The notes under the pieces were generated by a model. It did not search any database. It worked only from the letters and a program-made list of their open reading frames with translations, and was not told the DNA's origin. This document shows, piece after piece, positions 1 through 4,131 of a DNA stretch of 24,074 nt. Both the position numbers and the translations under genes were made by a program. The stretch covers positions 1-24,074 of IMG/VR virus record IMGVR_UViG_3300026285_000005; one strand, given 5' to 3'. The DNA is from a virus. Each line of letters opens with the position of its first letter. Position 1 is the first letter of the stretch.

Positions 1-45
1 CCTATACACACGGCAATCCCGTTCCAAATGTGCCCGTTTATTCAT
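1..45 (-). CDS. Start of an unidentified leftward gene (partial)
   Basis: A minus-strand reading frame begins with ATG at 45-43 and stays open to the window edge, giving 15 residues (MNKRAHLERDCRVYR). Its ATG overlaps the TGA of the preceding gene in an ATGA arrangement, which suggests translational coupling in the same leftward operon. No strong ribosome site is seen. The fragment is too short to identify, and the call rests on the overlap and the compactness of the operon. Confidence 0.45.
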   Translation of the reverse strand, partial: MNKRAHLERDCRVYR

Positions 46-248
46 GGAGTGTAGATAAACATCTTAGCTCTTTTAACAGAGAGCCAAGTATAATTGAGAA
101 TCTTGATGTCTTTAGATTCTCGAATGACAGCTTCAACATCATCAATATCAACCGGATGTCTCGCGGCAAGATCAACAATCAATTCAGTGAATTTAATACC
201 TCCTGAATGATAGTCTAGTATCTCAAGAATCTCTTGATGAAGAGACAT
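42..248 (-). CDS. Small unknown protein, possibly winged-helix-like
   Basis: This gene encodes 68 residues. The ATG at 248 has an excellent ribosome site (AGAGAGGAA) that overlaps the end of the upstream gene, with its TAA immediately before the ATG. The first about 55 residues read as three short helices followed by a beta-like segment (HQEILEILDYHSGG, then DVEAVIRESKDIKIL, then YTWLSV). That layout is compatible with a small winged-helix or DNA-binding fold, but there is no diagnostic motif. It belongs to the leftward operon of small genes. The function is unknown, and the winged-helix idea is inference from helix spacing only. Confidence 0.7.
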   Translation of the reverse strand: MSLHQEILEILDYHSGGIKFTELIVDLAARHPVDIDDVEAVIRESKDIKILNYTWLSVKRAKMFIYTP

Positions 249-578
249 TTATTCCTCTCTGAATGGGTTAAGATCAAAGTCTTTAGAGCGTCTCTTTACT
301 GCTTTAGAGAGACGTTGAGTTTTGTTCAGCTCAAGATAATACTTATAAATCTCCCGTTTATGTTTCCGTTTAATTTCTTTGAGCTTGATCTTGAGCAATG
401 GCAATGTATCAAGTCGAATTGCTGATTCGAGATCAGGTCCAAAGAAACGTAATGCGTGAGGAGATTTTCTTTTCTTGAGTTGTTTATCACAAGCTGCTTT
501 GATCTTCTCAAGAAATGAAATGATTGTAGTTAGTCTGTGTTCTTGTTCCGCCATCTTATTGAGAGAATCTATGGACAT
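249..578 (-). CDS. Basic, lysine-rich helical protein of unknown function
   Basis: The frame encodes 109 residues from ATG at 578, placed just one base after the TGA of the upstream gene. A longer version could start at the TTG at 599, adding seven residues, but ATG is the better codon and the spacing fits tight coupling. The protein is almost entirely helical by composition and very basic in its second half (LKIKLKEIKRKHKREIYKYY and KAVKRRSKDF), with two leucine/isoleucine-rich helices before it. Such a protein might bind nucleic acid, but no catalytic motif or known domain is recognised. It is part of the leftward small-gene operon. Confidence 0.65.
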   Translation of the reverse strand: MSIDSLNKMAEQEHRLTTIISFLEKIKAACDKQLKKRKSPHALRFFGPDLESAIRLDTLPLLKIKLKEIKRKHKREIYKYYLELNKTQRLSKAVKRRSKDFDLNPFREE

Positions 579-579
579 T

Positions 580-828
580 TCAATACCCACATATCTCAAT
601 AATAAGATGTCTGAGTCTACCAGCTTTCAATCCTAACTCATGATGTTTTGTATCAGCATCAAATGAACCCCAATAATTCATGTTATCAGAGTTCAAGGTG
701 AAATGCTCTGTGATACCCTCGCGCAGCTCTATCATAAGTTGGATGATATCCAGCTCATGATTCTGTCTCATGTTTTCACGGTGAGCGTCGATTGCATTGT
801 AATGACTCACATCACCATTAAACTTCAT
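580..828 (-). CDS. Small unknown protein
   Basis: This gene encodes 82 residues starting MKFNGDVSHYNAID. I chose the ATG at 828 because a strong GGGAG ribosome site lies seven bases upstream. An in-frame ATG at 888 would add 20 cysteine/serine-rich residues that overlap a separate small membrane-protein frame, so it is unlikely. The product is acidic in the middle, with a helix around IIQLMIELREGITEHF. The end (LKAGRLRHLIIEICGY) overlaps nothing and is followed within one base by the next ATG. No family is recognised. It sits in the leftward operon. Confidence 0.65.
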   Translation of the reverse strand: MKFNGDVSHYNAIDAHRENMRQNHELDIIQLMIELREGITEHFTLNSDNMNYWGSFDADTKHHELGLKAGRLRHLIIEICGY

Positions 829-919
829 CGTTGTCTCCCGAGTTTTTGTGACTGAGAATGATTGCATACAGAGTGATACCACATACAACTCCTAACCAGA
901 AACAAATGAAGCAGATCAA
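818..919 (-). CDS. 33-residue single-span membrane protein (candidate)
   Basis: This is a tiny minus-strand frame starting at TTG (919-917), whose last two bases overlap the TGA of the upstream gene, with AGGAAA just before it. It reads MICFICFWLGVVCGITLYAI then ILSHKNSGDNDEV. The first about 22 residues form one strongly hydrophobic span, followed by a short charged tail. It ends at 818, overlapping the start of the next gene, so it exactly fills what would otherwise be an 87-bp gap in a gap-free operon. Evidence against it is the TTG start and the very small size. If real, it could be a holin-like or accessory lysis peptide, because its neighbour is also membrane-anchored, but this is inference. 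Confidence 0.4.
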   Translation of the reverse strand: MICFICFWLGVVCGITLYAIILSHKNSGDNDEV

Positions 920-1119
920 TTTCCTGATTGATCGAGATGATACTCAAGTATCTTGATTCGTCTCTCATGATCGTCTTCACCTGTTCCGAGAGAATCAATT
1001 TGTTCTTGAAGATATTGAATATCAGACCTCAAAACTTTTTGTTTTGGAGGAGATATTAGGTCAACTATAACTGATCCTAATAAAACTCCAACAACAAGAG
1101 CAATGATATTATTTCTCAT
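916..1119 (-). CDS. Small membrane-anchored coiled-coil protein
   Basis: This gene encodes 67 residues. Residues about 5-23 (IIALVVGVLLGSVIVDLIS) form one transmembrane or signal-anchor segment. The rest is charged and helical (VLRSDIQYLQEQIDSL, then HERRIKILEYHLDQ) with heptad-like leucine/isoleucine spacing, so it is probably a short coiled coil exposed outside the inner membrane or in the cytoplasm. The ATG at 1119 lies directly after the TGA of the upstream gene, and AGGAGG-like bases lie about 8 nt upstream. The architecture resembles small inner-membrane spanins or membrane scaffold proteins of phages, but no sequence signature confirms a lysis role. Confidence 0.65.
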   Translation of the reverse strand: MRNNIIALVVGVLLGSVIVDLISPPKQKVLRSDIQYLQEQIDSLGTGEDDHERRIKILEYHLDQSGN

Positions 1120-1311
1120 TCATATCCTCCTGTTCATAATGAATGCGTTAGGATCAAATTCCTTCTTGATTCGCGCGAGTACATTCTCAGCATTGATCTT
1201 GTGATAGAACTTCATAGCTAGCACAAGTTCTTTGCGCCACAAACCACGGCCAGCGTAATACAAACCTTTTACTTCAAGGTCTTTTACTCCGACGCAAATG
1301 ATGTAATGCAT
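1120..1311 (-). CDS. Small basic protein, first gene of the leftward operon
   Basis: The reading frame is open from an ATG at 1323 (67 residues), but the AAAGGAG ribosome site touches that ATG directly. The in-frame ATG at 1311, 12 bases downstream of the site, is therefore a more workable start and gives 63 residues beginning MHYIICVG. The product has a beta-like N-terminus (YIICVGVKDLEVKGLYYAG) and a basic helical C-terminus (ENVLARIKKEFDPNAFIMNR). The downstream gene's ATG follows immediately after its TGA. No family is recognised, and the start is uncertain. Confidence 0.6.
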   Translation of the reverse strand: MHYIICVGVKDLEVKGLYYAGRGLWRKELVLAMKFYHKINAENVLARIKKEFDPNAFIMNRRI

Positions 1312-1338
1312 CGAATAACGCATCTCCTTTCTTTAGAA

Positions 1339-1356
1339 CATTCCATGGCATTCCAT
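1339..1356. repeat. Two CATTCCAT copies at 10-bp spacing
   Basis: CATTCCAT occurs at 1339-1346 and again at 1349-1356, exactly one helical turn apart, 16-45 bp upstream of the leftward operon's first start codon. This is compatible with a regulator binding one face of the helix, or with a phage-specific promoter element. The function is inferred from position and phasing only. Confidence 0.5.
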
Positions 1357-1441
1357 CAATCGAATTATTTTCTAATTTTTGATTAGATTTAATCCGATTT
1401 ACGATCCGATAAAACTTTATTTCACACACGAAAACACCGAT

Positions 1442-1470
1442 ACCCCGCTATCTATCTTCGATAGCAGGGT
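1442..1470 (-). terminator. Intrinsic-type terminator of the gene at 1529-1861
   Basis: The two 11-base arms (1442-1452 and 1460-1470) flank a 7-base loop. Read as minus-strand RNA, all 11 pairs form, one being a U-G wobble. As plus-strand RNA the same position would be a C-A mismatch. This strand bias says the hairpin works on the leftward transcript. It lies about 60 bases after the stop codon at 1529. Only a short TTTT follows after a few bases, so termination may be partial, and the downstream leftward operon could receive read-through. Confidence 0.6.
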
Positions 1471-1528
1471 CGGTGCATTCGGTGCGCGTTCGCGTGGCAT
1501 GGGTTGTGTTGCGTTGACTGCTTCCGCC

Positions 1529-1861
1529 CTATGCCGCTTCTTCTTGCTCGTTCTCCGCTTCCGCGATTTCGGCGAGCATATCCGCATCGAGTCGCGATGC
1601 GAAAACATCCTCACTCTTAGCGAGTTTGCCAGCCTTGCGGTTTGCAATCCGCTTCGTTGCCTTCTTGACAATGAAGTTTGCAATCCCGCGCTCTTGTGCG
1701 TTGTACTCGGTCGCTCTGGCAGCATCCGTGATACCAGCCGCTTTCGCGGCACTTCGAGCACCGTCATTCGAATCCCGGTAGTGACGAGCGAACTTGACAA
1801 TGTACTCGTCTTCGAGATTCGCCGTTGCGATGCCTTTGGGACCTTGTGCGACTCTTGGCAT
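1529..1861 (-). CDS. Small helical protein resembling phage small terminase subunits (moron-like)
   Basis: This gene encodes 110 residues. The ATG at 1861 has an AAAGG ribosome site about 9 bases upstream and a consensus promoter about 80 bp upstream, and a hairpin terminator follows the stop. Residues 18-66 (DEYIVKFARHYRD, then ARSAAKAAGITDAARA, then ERGIANFIVKKATKRI) follow the pattern of the N-terminal HTH of Terminase_2-type small subunits: helix, AA-x-AAGI turn, recognition helix, then an I-x-x-FI helix. Residues 84-110 are strongly acidic and alanine/glutamate-rich. The segment is much richer in G+C than its neighbours. It is transcribed away from the packaging genes, so it may be a second TerS, a decoy or regulator of packaging, or an unrelated HTH protein. 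The existence of the gene is well supported; the family call is tentative. Confidence 0.75.
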   Translation of the reverse strand: MPRVAQGPKGIATANLEDEYIVKFARHYRDSNDGARSAAKAAGITDAARATEYNAQERGIANFIVKKATKRIANRKAGKLAKSEDVFASRLDADMLAEIAEAENEQEEAA

Positions 1862-1944
1862 ATCATTCTACCTTTCGCGATATGCCACGCATTCAACGCG
1901 CACCGTTATTCAGTTGTCAATCCTGTGTTCGCTCCGACGTGAAC

Positions 1945-1973
1945 ATCATAGACGAGCGGGACTAGCGTGTCAA
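1945..1973 (-). promoter_or_regulatory. Consensus sigma70-type promoter, leftward
   Basis: On the minus strand, TTGACA (1973-1968) is followed by a spacer of exactly 17 bp and TATGAT (1950-1945). This is a perfect -35 and a five-of-six -10. Transcription would start near 1938, giving a leader of about 77 nt before the ATG at 1861. The spacer contains GACGAGCGGG (plus-strand reading), one arm of the inverted repeat whose partner lies at 2069-2078, so a protein recognising that element could block the promoter. Confidence 0.8.
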
Positions 1974-2078
1974 GAGAATTCGGTATCTATCTACGCCGTA
2001 TCCCGATTCCCATTCTCGCAGCGCGGTCACATGAACCGTGCCACCCGAGGGGACGTTGCGGTCTACTGCCCGCTCGTC
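1951..2078. repeat. Segment bounded by a perfect 10-bp inverted repeat; possible structured RNA or operator pair
   Basis: GACGAGCGGG (1951-1960) and CCCGCTCGTC (2069-2078) are perfect reverse complements. Between them lie further pairings: GAGAAT/ATTCTC (1974-1979 with 2012-2017), GCAGCG/CGTTGC (2018-2023 with 2054-2059) and CGGT/ACCG (2024-2027 with 2035-2038). The second and third stems abut at 2017/2018. In plus-strand RNA the G2021-U2056 pair is a wobble, while the minus strand would have A-C, which slightly favours a plus-strand RNA. The left arm also sits inside a minus-strand promoter spacer, so a paired operator is an equal alternative. No known RNA family is recognised. Confidence 0.4.
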
Positions 2079-2086
2079 ACTCTATG

Positions 2087-2115
2087 AATATATACCTCCC
2101 ATGCGCTGCGGTCAA
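2087..2115 (-). promoter_or_regulatory. Second leftward sigma70-type promoter
   Basis: On the minus strand, TTGACC (2115-2110) is separated by 17 bp from TATATT (2092-2087). These are five-of-six and four-of-six matches at ideal spacing. The start would fall near 2080, so the transcript would begin at or just before the inverted repeat and contain the whole 1951-2078 segment before running into the gene at 1529-1861. It is in tandem with the promoter at 1945-1973 and divergent from the packaging operon. Confidence 0.6.
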
Positions 2116-2133
2116 CTAAAAAATGAAGGTATA

Positions 2134-2190
2134 GGGGTATGTCCCCAAAATAGTTGAGGCAAATGCGTACTTAGGTGTGCGACCCCAAAA
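2134..2190. repeat. Direct repeats GTCCCCAAAA / GACCCCAAAA 40 bp apart before the small terminase
   Basis: GTCCCCAAAA (2141-2150) and GACCCCAAAA (2181-2190) match at 9 of 10 positions and are offset by exactly 40 bp. The first also forms a small hairpin with an upstream GGGG (2134-2137, loop TATGT). The pair ends 20 bp before the start of the small terminase, a usual place for a packaging initiation (pac or cos) site or for autoregulation by TerS. The role is inferred from position. Confidence 0.45.
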
Positions 2191-2210
2191 CCAAAAAGTG
2201 AGTGCCATAA

Positions 2211-2972
2211 GTGCCTGTAAACATTGAAGATATAAAGAAATTCATCCTAGAACATCCTGACCTTCATATCCCCAAGATTATGAAGCATTTTCAGTGTTCT
2301 ATGAAGAACGTTGCCCAAGCTCGCAAAGAACTTGGTATCGGTCCACGTCCTCCCAAAGAGAAACGTGTTCGTATGGGCAGACCTCGCCAGACCACTTTCG
2401 TCAAGAAATGGCTTGAGAAGCATCCGAACGCCTCAATTAAAGAAACAATCGAAGGAACTAAGACCTCAAAGCGCACAGTTGAACGTGCGCGGATAGAGTT
2501 AATGGAAGATGGCCTCTTAACTCCTTCCCGTCGAGCTATCTTAGACGGTGAACCAGACTATTCAAATCAAACACTAGACACCCAAACTCTCCAGAACATA
2601 GCTAAAACTATAACTTCAGACGAGAGTAACGAGATAATTGAAGCCGCCGAAGATTATGACGAGGAAACTCGTCTTAAGATGCTCAAAGAAGTCAAGAACA
2701 TTGCTCTCAATTCTGGTGCTCACCCCGATACTCGTCTCTCCGCTATTCAAATTTGGGCGAAGCTCAAGGATATTGCTAAAGCAAAAGACATCGGGCCGGG
2801 GCCGCCGAGGAATGAGCAGGAGATTATTGACAGATTATCCCGTATCATGGTCGGTGTCGGCCCTACATTAACCATAAAAGCTCTTGATTTTGCATTTAAA
2901 AAGGAAAAACCCGATGCGAATGAGCAAATTGCGCCTGTTAACGGAACTTCGGAGGCTCTTAGTACGATCTGA
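2211..2972 (+). CDS. terS: Terminase small subunit, double HTH
   Basis: This gene encodes 253 residues, the probable DNA-recognition subunit of the packaging motor, which selects phage DNA and hands it to the large terminase. The start is GTG at 2211: a TAA lies in frame at 2208, and the next ATG (2280) would remove most of the first HTH. Residues about 4-41 and 63-98 are two similar helix-turn-helix units (each with KxxLEHPxx or KxxLEKHPNAS followed by a recognition helix). They are joined by a basic linker with an AT-hook-like GRPR at 56-59. The middle (112-155) is acidic. The C-terminus (156-230, ending with PPRNEQEIIDRLSRIM and GPTLTIKALDFA) resembles tails of small subunits next to TerL in related phages. 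The ribosome site is weak. The call is by position and architecture; an HTH regulator is the alternative. Confidence 0.7.
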   Translation: MPVNIEDIKKFILEHPDLHIPKIMKHFQCSMKNVAQARKELGIGPRPPKEKRVRMGRPRQTTFVKKWLEKHPNASIKETIEGTKTSKRTVERARIELMEDGLLTPSRRAILDGEPDYSNQTLDTQTLQNIAKTITSDESNEIIEAAEDYDEETRLKMLKEVKNIALNSGAHPDTRLSAIQIWAKLKDIAKAKDIGPGPPRNEQEIIDRLSRIMVGVGPTLTIKALDFAFKKEKPDANEQIAPVNGTSEALSTI

Positions 2973-3303
2973 CACTCACATTATTAACCGAAAACTCCGT
3001 GATCATTGTGGAAAAAGCACCTGGGAAGAAGATTTTGACGAAAATAAGCTCATTTTTGCCAAAAACATCCGAATTTACCTCGATCCTCGCCGAGATGGTC
3101 CTGTCACTCTCGTTATACATGAGCTTCTTCATATTTATATGTCGCTCTATCTCCGAATCGGATCAATTTTAGCTCTAGAACTCGAAGAAGTTGCAATTTT
3201 AGCTTGGGAACGTAAGTTATTTGATTATTTACATGCTCCTCAACACGAAAAATTACTCGAATCTTGGTCAAACGCGATCAAGAGAAAGTTGGTGGACAAA
3301 TGA
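2914..3303 (+). CDS. Small HExxH metallopeptidase-like protein
   Basis: This gene encodes 129 residues from the ATG at 2914, which has AAGGAA seven bases upstream. An upstream in-frame ATG at 2884 lacks a site and lies deeper inside terS. Residues 69-73 are HELLH, the zinc-binding and catalytic HExxH motif. They sit in a helix after a beta-like stretch (IRIYLDPRRDGPVTLVI), and conserved-looking glutamates follow at 89-92 (ELEE), a plausible third zinc ligand. This order (strand, HExxH helix, Glu helix) is that of minimal gluzincin or SprT-like domains. It overlaps terS by 59 bp and the next gene by 4 bp. It might process virion or host proteins, or be a structural zinc protein. The peptidase activity is inferred. 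Confidence 0.7.
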   Translation: MRMSKLRLLTELRRLLVRSDTHIINRKLRDHCGKSTWEEDFDENKLIFAKNIRIYLDPRRDGPVTLVIHELLHIYMSLYLRIGSILALELEEVAILAWERKLFDYLHAPQHEKLLESWSNAIKRKLVDK

Positions 3304-3548
3304 TAATGGATTCACCTAATCGAAACGAAGCTCACCTAGTTAGTTTCCCCGCTGGTCATGTGCTATCTACCGATTGTTGGTGCGAACCTTCTAAAATGTA
3401 CTGGAAAATTAATCCTAATGGCGTTGAAATCTTCGTCGTCGAGCATACTGACGACGGACCCTATCACCACAAAGTAATTCTCCGCGAACGTGAAGATAAG
3501 CAAGACTGGATAACAACAATGCTTGAATCCGTTCAATATCACGCATAA
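3300..3548 (+). CDS. Unknown 82-residue protein
   Basis: The start at ATG 3300 overlaps the TGA of the upstream gene (ATGA) and follows a GGTGG-type site. The frame is open from 3264, but that would extend into the metalloprotein gene without a better site, and a third candidate ATG is at 3306. The product has a beta-rich look (AHLVSFPAGHV, then MYWKINPNGVEIFVVEH, then HHKVILRERED). A CWC pair and several histidines lie in the first two thirds, so metal binding is possible. It ends with a short helix. No family is recognised. It is tightly packed in the packaging operon. Confidence 0.65.
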   Translation: MIMDSPNRNEAHLVSFPAGHVLSTDCWCEPSKMYWKINPNGVEIFVVEHTDDGPYHHKVILREREDKQDWITTMLESVQYHA

Positions 3549-3592
3549 TGGTAGACTGGCTAACAAAATATCTCTTAGATAAAAGGAACTCT

Positions 3593-3865
3593 ATGCCTCT
3601 TTCATCGACTTGCCGTAATTGCGGCCTCGTTAAAACTCCTGACTATTACCACCAAAGCTATTGTAAAGATTGTACTGAAGCAATTAAAGAAGCTCGTAAA
3701 TCCGCCGAAGAAGCTAACGCAGACCTCGGAGCAGCTACTCGTATAGCTCTCGCAGAACGTGCCCATAACACCCATAGAAATAGACCTGACCCTCGTTCTC
3801 CTATCTCTAAAGCAGATTATTGGGGTCCGCCCCGAGGAAACGATGTGCCCGTGTCCGAACTGTAA
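3593..3865 (+). CDS. Small CxxC-CxxC zinc-finger protein
   Basis: This gene encodes 90 residues beginning MPLSSTCRNCG. I prefer the ATG at 3593 because AAAGGA lies 5 bases upstream. The frame is open from an ATG at 3548 that overlaps the previous stop (TAATG), which would add 15 residues. Cysteines at 7, 10, 24 and 27 (CRNC and CKDC) form a four-cysteine zinc site like the knuckle at the front of endonuclease VII/HNH-type phage proteins. The HNH catalytic part is not visible: the rest is an alanine/glutamate-rich helix (about 28-58) and a proline-rich tail. This may be a remnant or a stand-alone zinc knuckle. Confidence 0.65.
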   Translation: MPLSSTCRNCGLVKTPDYYHQSYCKDCTEAIKEARKSAEEANADLGAATRIALAERAHNTHRNRPDPRSPISKADYWGPPRGNDVPVSEL

Positions 3866-3938
3866 TTCAACTATGAAAGATGTTCACTGTAAATTAAGGT
3901 GTGATAATTGTGGATACTTTGAGGACTGTAGCGGATAG
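3843..3938 (+). CDS. 31-residue zinc-ribbon miniprotein
   Basis: The reading frame from ATG 3843 to TAG 3938 has a near-ideal GAGGA ribosome site four bases upstream. It reads MCPCPNCNSTMK, then DVHCKLRCDNCGYFEDCSG. Cysteine pairs CPNC and CDNC, with CGYFEDCS at the end, are the hallmark of tiny treble-clef or zinc-ribbon proteins common in phages. It overlaps the previous gene by 23 bp and the next frame by 38 bp. Its small size would make many gene finders miss it. The high cysteine density and the ribosome site make it convincing. Its role is unknown; it could bind nucleic acid or a protein partner. Confidence 0.65.
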   Translation: MCPCPNCNSTMKDVHCKLRCDNCGYFEDCSG

Positions 3939-4131
3939 ACGTAATTATGGCCTTTTGATGCTTCAAAATGCCCGTAAAGCCCTAGTTAACGATGAATACC
4001 CTTATTGTGGTTGTGGTAAATCTGCCTCTTATATACTCGGTAAAACAGATGAACACTTATTTCTCGTCTGTGAAGATTGTAAAACTTGGTGGACGCGAAT
4101 TGATCCTGACGTAATGATCTGGACTAGATGA
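3901..4131 (+). CDS. Small cysteine-rich (CxC...CxxC) protein
   Basis: This gene encodes up to 76 residues. The start is uncertain: GTG 3901, GTG 3910 (AAGG ten bases upstream) and ATG 3958 are possible, the last giving 57 residues. The core is clear whichever start is used. CGC (36-38) and CEDC (57-60) flank a beta-hairpin-like stretch (SYILGKTDEHLFLV), a typical four-cysteine zinc ribbon, followed by a tryptophan-rich end (KTWWTRIDPDVMIW). The TGA overlaps the ATG of the large terminase (ATGA), implying coupled translation. It is the third zinc-type miniprotein in a row before TerL. No precise family is recognised. Confidence 0.65.
   Translation: MIIVDTLRTVADRRNYGLLMLQNARKALVNDEYPYCGCGKSASYILGKTDEHLFLVCEDCKTWWTRIDPDVMIWTR

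Larger units (their letters stand above)
1324..1528. other. AT-rich leader of the leftward operon and 3' end of the moron cassette
   Basis: No gene is seen here. The right half (about 1440-1528) is GC-rich and contains the hairpin terminator of the minus-strand gene at 1529-1861. The left half is AT-rich and should contain the promoter of the leftward operon. I see no convincing -35/-10 pair in it, but it carries a 10-bp-phased direct repeat (1339-1356) and two copies of ATCCGAT about 12 bp apart near 1391-1410. A plus-strand frame across this region (1379-1942) is a shadow: it has poor composition and lies antisense to the real gene. Confidence 0.5.
1862..2210. other. Divergent intergenic region between the moron cassette and the packaging operon
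   Basis: No gene is supported in these 349 bases. They contain the 5' leader of the gene at 1529-1861, two leftward sigma70-type promoters (1945-1973 and 2087-2115), a 128-bp segment bounded by a perfect 10-bp inverted repeat (1951-2078), and the CCCCAAAA repeats just ahead of the small terminase (2134-2190). I see no consensus rightward promoter. TTGCGG at 2056-2061 is a weak -35 candidate, but no good -10 lies at 16-18 bp. Base composition changes from GC-rich to AT-rich at about 2080-2110. Confidence 0.6.

Noticed and set aside
1379-1942. Plus-strand 187-codon frame and a minus-strand 159-codon frame (1417-1896) in the GC-rich block
   Set aside because: Both overlap the 110-residue gene in other frames, have Arg/Ser/Cys-rich unnatural composition and no ribosome site. 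The 1529-1861 frame has promoter, ribosome site, terminator and sensible composition.
1794-2087. Plus-strand 97-codon frame across the divergent spacer
   Set aside because: It is antisense to the moron gene start and its promoter, has no ribosome site and an unnatural composition.
2056-2088. TTGCGG ... TATGAA as a rightward promoter for the packaging operon
   Set aside because: The spacing is about 21 bp and the -35 is weak, so I kept it only as a remark and not as a feature.
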